DNA of 64,000 bases from assembly GCA_027625915.1 (NCBI GenBank), contig JANTQA010000070.1:8375001-8439000 (forward strand), in the 5' to 3' direction. Positions 1 through 11,537 of this stretch are shown here, one piece after another. A program made the position numbers and the translations under genes. The number at the start of each line of letters is the position of its first letter. Position 1 is the first letter of the stretch. Origin of the DNA: Anaeramoeba flamelloides (taxonomy: Eukaryota; Metamonada; Anaeramoebidae). The notes under the pieces were generated by a model. That model saw only the letters and a program-made list of their open reading frames with translations. It was not told the origin of the DNA and made no database searches.

Positions 1-285
1 ATATGAAAAATAGCCTTCTAATGTGATTGAAAAATAAATTCAATTTTTTTAGAGGAAATTTTATGTTGTTTCTTAATGAATTTTTGATGTTTAGAGTCAT
101 TTTGGGTTCTGAAAATTTATTTTTTGAAAATCAGAAAAAATTCTTGATTATTTTCTCTATTAGGAATTATTTTTAACGATGAGCTTTATTGTTCTCATAT
201 TGAACTTTTTAAAAATCTATATCAACATCAAAATTTGATATTCATAAAATTTCACGTTAGCTTTAGATTGATGTAATAATTATGG
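1..285 (+). repeat. dispersed repeat with short ORF start, copy A
   Basis: This segment matches the reverse complement of about 30,700-31,000. Both copies can be read to give a peptide beginning MLFLNEFLMFRVILGSENLF; the reading here is soon interrupted, while the other copy stays open for 78 residues. It may be the edge of a former gene or of a transposon. The spacing of hydrophobic residues faintly recalls a BTB/POZ domain, but I would not assign it. Confidence 0.6.
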
Positions 286-2914
286 AGTTAATCTTGAAAT
301 TATAAGAACATCAAAATATTTCCTTTCTAATATTATTAATAATCCATTATTCAAAACCAGAATAGTTTGATATTGGCTTTATATTTATAAATTTGTAAAA
401 ATAAAATAAAAAAATTCACAAATGATAATTTTTGATGTGATCATTTGTAATAAATTTATTATTTTAATATTCAATATTATTTATAATACTTTTTTTTCAA
501 ATAATTTAAATCATGAATTATACAAAACTCTTTTTCAGTTAAAGTTTTCAGTTTTAATGAAGAAATAAAGCATATTTTCTGATTTCAATCCAGTTTTATT
601 ATCTTTTATATATTAAAAAATTTTCAAAAAGATCATTTTTACTATTTTAGTTGAATATTTTTTTTTTTATTTTCTTTTCTTTTACTTGTTTCTTTTTACT
701 TTTTTCTTTTAACTTAATAATTTTTTTTAGAAAGTCAATTTGAAAAAAAATTAAAGGGAAAATTGTGCATTTTTGAGCAACTTTCAAAACTCATACCAAG
801 TTCAAGATCGATCAGCTAAGAACCAAAATAAAAAGTCTCCAGACCCAAAACAAGATAATCATATTTCAAATTTTGTGTATTGGAAATCTTAAGGAATACT
901 TATAAATTCTAATAAATTTCAAAATTTTTTAGTTCAATTTCCATTTCAATAAATCTTTTGACTGTTTCTTATCAAAAATTCTCTGACAAAGAATATTTTG
1001 AAAAGCAACTAATTTTACAGACTTTCTTAACACTTGACTTCATAAAATGCTTTATTCAAAGTTTTAGCATAAAAATTTCAAAAAGGAAAATCAAGTAAAA
1101 ATTTTTAAACCTAAATTACAATTTATCAGTATTTCAAATAAAATTAAAACAAAAAGAATAAAATACAATTACATGTACTGGACACAAGATATTTTCACAA
1201 AAAGTTGGTATAACTATGATAAAAAATCATTTAATATCGAAACAAAAACTGTATTATTTTGTACAGAGACCATATTGTGTTGGAATAAATTACATTTTAT
1301 TGTAAATTTTTTTTGGAATGGTATTGATAAATTTTTCATGAAGTTGAAGGTGTATCTCTTTAATTCGGTTTCTTAAACTCTTTGGTGAAATTCCCAACTA
1401 CAATAACAATCTAAATTGCGATCTTTAATTTGTTTTTTCGAATTTGTTTGTTTTTAATTAACTTTTAAAATAAAATTTACAGTTAAAAAAAAAAAATAGT
1501 TTCAAAAAGGGATAATTTTTTTCCTTCTGAAATACAAGACAGTTCGATTATGAGGTAATATTAATAACCTTTTTTGTAAGAATATAACCTCTTTTCAAAT
1601 ATTCACCTTCTCACCTAAATGGTCATAAGTTTTTTTTTAAAAAAAATTTAAATTTTTAAAATTGAGAATTTGATAATTTTTTTTTTAATGTAAATTACAT
1701 TTTTACCAATTGATCGTCTGAATTTTTCTCTCTAATTGAAGTGCAATTTCTAAATATCATTTTTAATGACACCCCACTCCTTGAGCTTGGGGTGAATTAA
1801 TCTCAAGTGACTCAACCCTTAATCAAAGAAAGGTAATGAAATTTATAAATAAATGAAAAGATCAATTTTTTTCTGATTTCTAAATATTCTATACTTGATT
1901 AATTTTTCTTGTATTTGGCGAATTAAGATTAAATTTAAAAAGCTGAAATATTATTCATTTATAAAAATTTCAAGAATTGCTTAAAAACAAGAGTTTCATC
2001 AAAATAAAAAAAGTTTTTCAAATTGTTCTATTTTTTAGTTTTTGATCCAAAAATCCAAACCAATAAGGATCAGTTCTTTTTACTTGAAATTTAATGAAAA
2101 AAAAGAATTCTTTTTGAAAATACTGATCGATTTCAATAAAGTCAATCAATGTGTTTATTTACTAAATTTGATTTGTATCTTTGTGATTGAAAATTTCCCT
2201 ATTACATTTTAAAAAAAAAATAATTAGATTTACTTGTCACACAACTCTGAAAACCCTTTTTAAAAGTTGTGATTTAATAAAAAAAAAATTGTCAAATCAA
2301 GCCTGTTCACTCACAAAACAATAAGTACTTGAATATAAAACTTGAAAAGATTTTCCACAAAACAGAGATTTTCTTAATATTTTTTACCTTAAAAATTTTT
2401 CTTTTTAACTTTTCGAAAGATAAAAACCCCAAAATCAGAAAAGTGGAATATACACCACTTCTTGGGTTTTCTTCAAAAATATCGAAATAAAGTAAAGCCA
2501 TGTATTTCTGTGATTGTTATTTTCCAATTAACAAATTAAATTTTTTATTTCAAAAACTCAAATATTTTCCCTAATTATTGTCTCTAAAAAGCCAAGTATC
2601 TTCACAAATTAATCTAAAAATGATATTTCTAGGGAAAATTTCATTCGCATTCCGAATAAGGCTTTGAGATCAAACTTTAGTTCGTGATTTTGTTTTTAAC
2701 AGTAGGGTAATTTTTCTGATTCACAAGCTTACAAAAACACTTTGAGTGACATCGGTGGTTGGTAGTTATAACGAAAACATGATAAACTAAATCCTAAATT
2801 CCATATGTTCACTTTTTATGAGGCCAATTCGTTCATTTTTTTTTTTTTTCTTCTACTTGTTTTAAAATAATATTTGATTTTTTTTTCAAATATTAAAAAT
2901 TTTAAAAGTAACAA
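286..2914. other. noncoding stretch with diverged repeat blocks
   Basis: No convincing gene is seen. The part at 500-720 resembles 35,540-35,740 and, in reverse, 13,840-13,960: a shared 'ttttattgaagaaataaagcata'-like block followed by T-rich sequence. The part at 800-880 resembles one arm of the foldback at 5.4-6.0 kb ('taagaaccaaaataaaa'). Blocks at about 905-1,090 and 2,000-2,130 resemble the long repeat at 9.9-11.3 kb. A small hairpin (cacccca/tggggtg) lies near 1,771-1,795. The short ORFs at 1,173 and 2,307 look like chance reading of AT-rich DNA. Confidence 0.5.
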
Positions 2915-2960
2915 ATGAACTTGAACGAAAAAGAACCAACTTTTTATTCTCTTATGTGAG

Positions 2961-4573
2961 ATTTTGGAGATTACCTTGTGAGGACACTCAAGGATCAGGA
3001 AGAATTTTTATTCGAGGAGTGTATAAACAGATTTTTAAACACATTTACTTTCAAGGAGAATCACAAAGAAAACCTCATCCTGAAAAAAACGTTATTCCAA
3101 GTGTGCAAAGTGTTCAATCAGAATTCAATTTTTATTCTTCCTGATCAGTTACCTTCTCATAAAAAAAAATCAAAAAACTCACACTTGAAAAATATTTCGC
3201 CTCTTTACGATCATTTTAAAAACAATTTTGTTTTAAACCCAATTTGGAGATCAGTTTTGCTCAAAAAGAATCCCACAGTAACAACAACAAACAACAACAT
3301 GGAGACTATATCACACACAGTTTGCAACACTGAAAGCAATCAAAGCGTTCAAGTTGTAAAAAGCACCCGATCAGAAAAAACAATTGGGCTTTTAACTTTT
3401 CAAATTTGCAAAATGCTTTCGAAAGGTTTGTTTTTTGGAATATATTTTTTTTTTTTGTTTTTTTCTATTTTTGTCTTTTGGGTTATTCTTTTTTTGATTA
3501 TCAATTGTTCTCAATTGTGTTTTGTTTTTCAAAATTCTTTTTCCAAAATTTTAAATCACAAATTTTTGTTTTTTCTAAAATTTTTTTTCTAATTTTTACA
3601 AATTTTTTTTTTTTTTTTTATTTAATTTTTTTACCTTTTTTCTCACATTTTTCCAAAATCAGGTCCGTTTACAAGAGAAGAGCTACAAAAGGAAACAGGG
3701 TTTATCAAACAACGGATTAGCACAGTCTTAGCAGTTTACAAATCAATAAATTTAGTTTCTGAGGACAAATTAACACATCACATCTTTTGGAATGGTTACC
3801 AGTCAAATTTCATCTCCAACAGCAAAAAGTACATTGAACATTTGATTAAATTGAGGAACCAAAAAAGGCTACTTGCACAAAAGCTTTTTCAAATTATTAA
3901 TAAATTTGAAAGTAAATTCGAAAATGATCATTTTGGAAAAAAAGCTTTAACAACAATTCCGAGTTGCAGTTGGGGTGATGCCGTAACAAATTATTTAAAG
4001 CAAGTTCAAGTCTGTGTTGTTCCCTTTTCAGAAGAGAAGGTATCCCAGATGCTTTTTTCTGACAAACTGCACTCGCAAAAAGACATCACCCAACAGGCCC
4101 TCTCGTCATTAAAGCCGACCAAAAAGATAATTTTATTTTTAAGAAATCTCAAGGCGCAATATGAAACAAACCTTAAGCAAGTGTGTTCCTCTTTGCCAAA
4201 GATCCCAAGCACAAAGAAAAAAAGAAAAAAGCGTTCTTACAAAAAGCGCAAGCAGACTCATCGAAAGTCAATCAAATTAAGTGCCATAAATACAAAAAAG
4301 CAACCAAAAAGAATTCACAAAAAACCACAAAGCCAAAACGCCAATACTTTGAGCACATCACCAGACGAACACCAGTGCTTCAAAAATCACAACAGAATCA
4401 GCCACAACGAACAAGTTGCAATAAAAGCAATCTTGAGTCTGACCAAACCAAACTCTTTGAACACAAATCCCAAGAAAAATTCTTCAGTTGTGACAAAAAC
4501 AGTAAAAGGGAATTCTTTCCAAGGCTCTCCCTCCAGAATCCCGTTACTTTTGTTAATAACTCAAGAATATTAA
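2961..4573 (+). CDS. E2F-like winged-helix protein, 5' end unresolved
   Basis: Exons 2,961(?)-3,425 and 3,663-4,573 are separated by a 237-nt intron (donor GTTTGT, acceptor TCAG). Splicing joins TIGLLTFQICKMLSK to GPFTREELQKETG, so a winged helix runs from about 3,364 to 3,806. Its order matches E2F/DP DNA-binding domains: 'K-(S/T)-(L/I)-GLLT' helix, a short helix, a recognition helix (QRISTVLAVYKSINLV, against RRIYDITNVLEGIGLI), then a wing ending HHIFWNG (against 'I-x-W-x-G'). The family RRIYD signature is degraded to QRIST, so DNA contacts may differ. A leucine-spaced helix (LRNQKRLLAQKLFQI), possibly for dimerisation, and a Lys/Arg-rich tail follow. E2F/DP proteins control cell-cycle genes in the nucleus. 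An in-frame ATG at 2,915 is cut off by a TGA at 2,957; more likely an upstream exon splices to the AG at 2,959-2,960. Confidence 0.6.
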
Positions 4574-5423
4574 TTTATTTAAGTGTTTTTTTTTTTTTAT
4601 TTTCTGATGTAAATATTTTTTTTTTTTGACTTTTTAATAATTTTTCTTTTCTTCTGAAAAAATAGTTTTTCTTAATTTATGTGTTCGTTTATTTCCTGTG
4701 ATATTTTCTCTTTTGTTTGTCACCTGAATATAAATATTCTCTTGTAATATTTTTAATCCAAAATTATTTCTTTTTTGATTTTTTTCCACCTTTCTTTTGT
4801 GAATAAAAATGAACACTTTTCACCAACATACATTTTTATTCTTTTTGTTTTTTGGGGTTTGGGTTTGTTGTTTTTTTTTTTTTTTTTTGATGATGAATGG
4901 AATTTTTAATCAAAGTGATCTTAAAATTTTAATGAATAAACCCTCAAGACAACTTTCGAGGAGGAATTGGTTGGTTGGTGTTTTTTAATTCCTGGTTTCC
5001 TTTAATTGAATTATTTTCGTTTTTTTGAAGAGTTTTCTTCTTTTTACAAATTGTGAAAAAACTGTAAATATTGTATAAAGTATTGTGGTTTCTTGTCGTA
5101 GCTTATTTGAGGTTGACTTTTCAGGTTTTCTCATTTAATTTTATTCCCAAATTTTTCAAAAAACGCGCAAAAATTAATTGATCTACTTTATTAAAAAGGA
5201 ATTTTTCTCTTGAAATTTTTTACGAAAGTACAATTCAAGAAAATTAAAGGGCTTTTTTTCGTTCTAAAAATTCTTATTTCATCGTAAAATTTTTCTTTTA
5301 TTTGGTTTTTTCTCGAGTTTTATGAAATTAATTCTGCTATTGGATTGTTTTTATTGAATGGGTGAGATTCGTTCCCAAATCAACGAATAATTTTTGAAAA
5401 TTTCAGTACTATTAATGTTTACC
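4574..5423. other. 3' flank of the E2F-like gene, T-rich
   Basis: Very T-rich sequence that probably holds the 3' untranslated region and terminator of the gene on its left. I see no gene and no clear repeat here. Confidence 0.4.
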
Positions 5424-5978
5424 ATCTCTGAATTTTTCAAAAAGATTATCTTGGTTAGGATGTTCAGACCTGTTATTTTGGTTCTTAACTAAACGAACCC
5501 TGGACTTAAAGTTAATTTTAATAGTGGTTAAAAAAGATAATTTTTGGCAATTTATTTTTTTTTTTTCCGAAATCCAAATTAAAGGGGGTAAGATTAATGA
5601 TAAATTGGTAGGTGTGTAATTAGTTATTTTTTTTTTGGATTTGTTTGTTCAATTGATATTGAAAATTGAATTTTGGTTTTATTTGGAGCTTTTTATCAAA
5701 TATTTAATGTTTTTTTTTATGTTAATAGGCGTTCAAGCGAAATGAATATTTCAATCAACAACCCACAAACCACATTTTTTCTTTAACTTTCCTTCCATAA
5801 TCTTAGCCTTAGACTTTTCAATTTTGGATTTCATGAAAAAAAAAAAATAAATTGCCAAAAATTGTCTTTTTTAACCACTATTAAAATTCATTTTAAGTCC
5901 TGGGTTCGTTTAGTTAAGAACCAAAATAAAATTTCTGAACATCCGAACCAAGATAACCTTTTTGACAATTTCAGGGAT
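5424..5978. repeat. foldback element with arms of about 145 bp
   Basis: The left arm (about 5,424-5,572) and right arm (about 5,836-5,978) are inverted copies sharing long runs such as 'ggttcttaactaaacgaac' and 'ttttaatagtggttaaaaaa'. The centre is about 260 bp and noncoding. A single diverged arm lies at 800-880. It looks like a nonautonomous foldback or MITE. Arm identity is high, so it is not very old. Confidence 0.8.
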
Positions 5979-6977
5979 CTAAACCTTAATTTGAAAGTAC
6001 AAGGTTATTAAAACAATTATGTAAAGTTCAAAATTATCATCTAACTATTTTTTTGAAAGAAAGTTTGCTGTAAAAACTTTCCTAGTTGATTTTTATGATT
6101 CTTTGGGGTGATTAAGAAGTATCTAAATTCAAGATAATAATAAGGGTGTTAAGATTGGCCATGTTATTTTGAATTTAGGGAATAGGATGAAGTAGAAGTT
6201 TTGAAAAAATGTTTGCTTTTGAAAATACTATAAGAAGATCAGATTCATAAGAAATTAGTATCAGATTAAATTTGTCAAAAATTAAAGTGTGTTATAATTG
6301 TAGATAAATTAGATTATTAGTACATGTTCCAAATTACTCGAAAAAATCTATTATTTATAATATTGAACAAGAAATTATTCTATTTTTTTTTAATGATCAA
6401 AATTCCAAATGTTCATTTTGGATCATTTGTTTTAATTTTATACATCTAAAATAAAAAACTCAAATAATCGTATGACAGTATTTAATAATTCATATTTGGA
6501 ACTTGCAAAAGTAATTATTTTTTTAATTTTTCAATTTCAAGATTTTTCAATAATTTTCCTGAATATAAATCTAACAATTGATTTGTTAAGTTTTTTAATA
6601 TTTTTAAGTATTATTTATATTTTTATCAAAGAATTTCCAATATATATATAATTTGTTAAACGGATTGAATTTGTTAATTATTTAATTTTTTTAAAAAAAT
6701 GAATTTTTTCGCAACTTAGCTACATTTCTTTGACAAATTTTCGAAAGGTATTTTTCTATTTTATATACAGTAAACTGACAACTTACCCTATAAATTTACC
6801 CCCCAAATACCATTTTTTCCTCAAATTCTTTCATTTTTTATTGATTAATAGAAGGATTAATTTAAATTAATCAGATCAATAAATTAAATCCTTATACTAT
6901 TCACATTTTTGAGATAACTTTGAACTATAGAGCACTAATATCATTTTTGTTAAATTTTAATATACTTTAATAATGTA
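5979..6977. other. AT-rich intergenic DNA, nothing recognised
   Basis: Homopolymer-rich sequence with no convincing ORF and no repeat match seen. Confidence 0.4.
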
Positions 6978-7173
6978 CAGTCAGTTTCACTTTTAAGGCA
7001 CAAATTATCAACTAAATTTAAGGCACAATAAAAATCTCAAATTAAGATACAAAATTCAAATTCTAGTAAAATTAATTGTAAAAAAAAAATTTACAAATTA
7101 TATGCCTTAATTTGAGATTTTTTTACGCCTTAAATTTCGTTTGAAGTTTGTGCCTTAAAAATTGAACTGACTG
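6978..7173. mobile_element. MITE of the CAGTCAGT family, copy 1
   Basis: A 196-bp near-palindrome flanked by TA on both sides (6,976-6,977 and 7,174-7,175). It starts CAGTCAGTTTCACTTTTAAG and ends with the inverse ACTGACTG. The arms carry the repeated word 'ttaaggcacaa'. The TA duplication and CAGTCAGT termini fit a nonautonomous Tc1/mariner-superfamily element. Related copies lie at about 9,630-9,800 (worn) and 41,235-41,428. Confidence 0.85.
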
Positions 7174-9629
7174 TATAAATTGGAAAACAACATTATTTTC
7201 AAAAACACAAATTTGTTTCAAAGTTATGCTTGTTTTATAACTCTTTATTAAAAATTAGATACCAATTGCACTCGGAAGAAGAAAGGGAAGAGTTTTTTGA
7301 AAATATCATAAACTTATAATTAAACATTTGATCACTTAAATTTATGTAACAACTTGTAATATAAAGTAACAATTCAAAATTTTTAACAGATAAAAATTTG
7401 ATTTTTTTTAAAAAAAAATTGTTTTTAATAGACAAAAGAAAAAATACCAAATTAGAACCATTTACTAATTGAAACGTGAAAAAATATTAATAAATTACAA
7501 TACCTACAAAATTTAAAAATAAATAATTACCAATATAAATAAATCAAGAGTGTACAAAAAATATTGGGGATGGATATAACAAAAAAAAGCACGGTAATTG
7601 TAAAAATACTTTTAAAATTATTGGCTGATCAAATGTTAGGTACTACCAACTAATTTTATTTGATTTTTCTATTTTGAACAACTCAATCTTTTACCTATTA
7701 TCAAATGTAAGAAAAAAAATTAATAATAAGAAAATTGTTCAAAAATCCTAAAAAAATGTGAAAATAAAAGTATTAAAGAAGAAAAAATGATTTTTCATAT
7801 TTTACAAAAATTCAAAATTATTTCTAATTTGAATGGAATTTAACTATTTTGATTCTTTGAAATGTTTTAAATATATATAAAAAAATAATTTGAGTTTTTT
7901 CAATCTCTACACGAATGTTCAAAAATATTTACTAGTCTTAAAAATCACCCTAAATATACTTTATTTCCAGGCAGTGATAATAATTGTTTTTTTTTTTAAT
8001 TTCAAAATGTTTTTGGAAGATATATTACACATTACCCAAATTATCCCTAATGCCTTTACATTATCTTTTAATTTTGAAAAATATTTTATTTTTTATACTT
8101 TATTTGTAGTTGTATAGCGATCAAATGTTATAAAGCTAAAAATAAACTTGTTAATTCACAGCAAAAAAATGAATTAAAAAATCAAAAATTAAATAAAATG
8201 AAACATAATTTCGATAAGAGAAATTTTATATGGTATTTTATTCCTCTTGATTAATCTATTCTCAAACACAATAATGTATAAATGTCCTTAATCAATACCC
8301 ACCGAAAGTACCCACAGCTTAAGAACTCCATTAATTTTTTATTTTAAAAGCTTTTCATAGACTTTTTCTCCAAAGATTCTATTAAACTTCATAAATAAAT
8401 AGATGTATCAAGAATGGAGAAAGTAATTATCAATCTGTTTAATTAAATTCTTTTTTTTTTTTTTTTTTTGATATTAAAATTTTAAAACGGGATTCCATTT
8501 CAAAGTATTATTAGATAGAAATTATAAGTTGTTACTTTTGATTATTTCATTATAAAAAAATGTTTTATAAATTTTTCTATTTGTTTTTCAAAATCCCAAA
8601 ATTTAAGAAATAAAGATAACAAAACTTATTATGATAAATTAAGAAAAAAAAAACTAAAATCGTTTTATTTTAACATATCCAAATTTATAGAAAAGTTTTA
8701 AGAAAAATAACCATACATAAACAAGTAATAATCAACATCTACCTTCAAAAAAAAAGTTTTTTCTAAACTGTTTAAATATATACAATAGATGAAAAAAAGT
8801 ATATTTAGAATTATTTTCTAGTTCCTGAAAAAAATAGCCGCCACTGATTAATTTATTCTGGATTCTAAAAGGTCTGAAAAAAAAAGAAAAAATAATGTTA
8901 AATTGATCCAATAAAATCAAATATTTTGATTTAAAGATAATAATGGATTTTGAAGATATGTGTACACCTATCAGGAAAATGAACATAAAATATCTTTTCA
9001 ACTACACTAAAGAACATTCCTGAACAATATGGCCAACGTGTTATAAAGGGGAAAATTTTTTGAATCAAATTGATTCATGTGATACTACCATCTCAATTAC
9101 AATAACCATAAAAAAATTTCTTATCTATTTTCAAATTCATCATTCTTTATTTTTTTTTAAGAATATTTCCTTATAATTATTCTCGGTTTTTTATCTACTC
9201 TTAAACCTCAAATTTCTAATCGAAAACTTAGTTATTTTCAAAAAGTTTCTAAGCACATTATTATTAATTTTTGACTAGAAGTTACCAATGTATTCATACC
9301 AGACACATATCGACAAGCCAAATGGCTTTAAAATGAAACCACAAAAAAGAACCCATAAACCCAAAATTTATTCTTTAAAGATCAAAAAACTACAATTTTA
9401 TTTATTTTTCAAATACGAAATTAAATTTCTTGAAATATAAAAAATTGGATAATTAACATTTTACAAATACACGGGGTATTAACAACAAACCTTTTTCTTT
9501 AAATGAGTATACATATAATAATTACCCTTTCTTTTAATTATAATCTTTTGTTTGAATACCTTTTATATGTTGTAAAATATTTCCAAATTTGGAAAATAAT
9601 AGTATCACCAGTTCTACTTTTAATAAAAA
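7174..9629. other. AT-rich intergenic DNA, nothing recognised
   Basis: Several ORFs of 60-90 codons occur on either strand, but they are Phe/Ile/Leu/Lys-rich, as expected by chance at this base composition. None carries a motif. No repeat was matched. Confidence 0.4.
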
Positions 9630-9800
9630 ACTTTGAACTCAATTTAAGATACTTAAAAAAACTTAAAATTAAGGCACAACAGTTGGAATTTTTAGTATAC
9701 ACATTATTTTACTAGAATTTGAATTTTGTGCCTTAATTTGTGATTATTTTGCACCTTAAATTCAGTTGAAAGATTGTGTCTGAAAGCGGAATGACATATT
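9630..9800. mobile_element. MITE of the CAGTCAGT family, worn copy
   Basis: The words 'ttaaggcacaa' and 'aaattttgtgccttaattt' and the internal order match the MITE at 6,978-7,173. The termini have decayed, so target duplications cannot be read. This is the oldest of the three copies. Confidence 0.6.
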
Positions 9801-9889
9801 TTGGACTAAGATTTTAATAATAGAATAACCTCTATAGGTTATTTTTCAATTCTTTAACAAAACAAACGTTTTTAAAAGTTACTCTAATT

Positions 9890-11325
9890 CCAGGGAAAAC
9901 AAATTTCTCCTAAAACCAAACAAATTAAAAAAAAAATTTTCGTTGAATTTCCATTTGTTGTAAATCTCATAACTTCAACTTTGAAAAAGTTTTAGACACC
10001 GAATATTTTTGAAGATCATTTAATTTTGCAAAGTTTTTTTGCACGTAATCCAATAAAATGTTAAATTCAAAACCTTTTGAAAATAATTTATTAAGGGACT
10101 AGTAAACTAAAAAAAACCAATCAAGCAAATTTAATGGTAAATTCAAAAAAATATTACCACATCTTGAAATTGAAAAATAGTTTAATAATCTGATAACCAA
10201 AAGAGTAAACGTACTTTTAATGCTATTTTTCAAAATTAATTATTACTTTTCACAAAGTTCTAATCCATTTTACTCATTTTTGAAAAGTTCAAAATTCAAC
10301 ATATTTCTGAATTATTTAAAAAAAATTTTTTTACTTTGGAAGAAGAAACAAATCTTAATATCTTTAAAGCAAGTGTACCAAAAATACAGTTTAAAAATAA
10401 AACAACAAAGTTCTAAAATAACCCAATATAAAAAATCTACTTAATTCCATATAAATTACAATAATAATTTTAAACTTGAAAAAAATATAATTTTTTGATT
10501 CAAAGAACCACTTGAATCGTTTTTTTCTATTTATTGGATAAAAAAAAATGAGAATAAGAAGCAAACAATCAAATTAAAAATTCTCCCAAAATACTTTTTA
10601 AAACCTGGAAAATTCAACTTATAATCTAAAGAAATACTTTTTAATTTTATTATTTATAATCAATAATTCATTACCCAATCTTAATTCTTTCAGTGAGTTA
10701 TTAACAACCCAAAGATTAATTTTATCAATATACTTTACAATTATTTCTCAATTTTTTAAAAGATTTTCAAACAAATAAAACTAATTCAAATAAATAAATC
10801 TAAGAAAAAAAAAAAAAAAATAGATATTATCAAATAACATGATTTTAATACAAATAGTTCCCTATTTATACTCTTGAATATTTGATAGAGAATATTGTCT
10901 AAACTCTTAAATTTCAAGACATTTAATAAATATTTGTGAATAAAATCGAAGATCAATTTTTTAGATCTTCAATGATTCAATATTTGATTTATTTTAATTA
11001 CATTTTTAAATAAAGATTAAAGGCTCAAGGTGATTTGTCAATACAGACTCCTAGAAATTACGAAAAGTGAGATTACTTCAAAATAAAAATTATTTACAAA
11101 TTTTTGATTTTCTAATTTGTTACAAAAATACCAACCAAAAAGGATCTGGATCTTTTAACTGAAAAATTAATTTGGGAAAATGAAATCTTTTCAAAATGAT
11201 AACTCATCTCTCTAAAGTTGATAAATATAGTTTCGTATCGGGTTTAATTGTACCCATTTATAAATAATTACTCTATTACTTTTGGGATTAAAAATAAATA
11301 AGAGTTACTATTCCCTTAAATAAAA
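9890..11325. repeat. long AT-rich dispersed repeat, copy A
   Basis: About 1.4 kb aligns by eye along most of its length with 55,850-57,085, and over half of it with 39,370-40,030. Shared landmarks include 'tttctgaattatttaaa', 'cctggaaaattc', 'agattttcaaacaaataaaa', 'gatccaaaaa' and the end 'aataagagttact'. No coding potential is clear; the ORF at 10,220 is not conserved in the other copies. The family and mobility type are unknown. Confidence 0.75.
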
Positions 11326-11537
11326 AATGAAGTACAAATTTTCCAACATTTATTTGAATTTATCAGTTCCTAAAATAGTAAGGTATTATTCACAAGACTC
11401 ATGAGTAACCTTTTTCAAATCTCCACTCAATAAATGATAAAATCTCAACCTTTTCCGTTGTATCAAAATCAAAAAAAAAAAATAATCATTTTTTAGATTT
11501 CTACATATACACTCAAACAAGAATAAACAGCGAATAG

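Noticed and set aside
1173-1376. 67-codon ORF on +
   Set aside because: Composition equals chance AT-rich sequence; it lies near diverged repeat blocks and has no motif.
7235-9001. Several 60-90-codon ORFs
   Set aside because: Phe/Ile/Leu/Lys runs, no conserved pattern, no splice partners.
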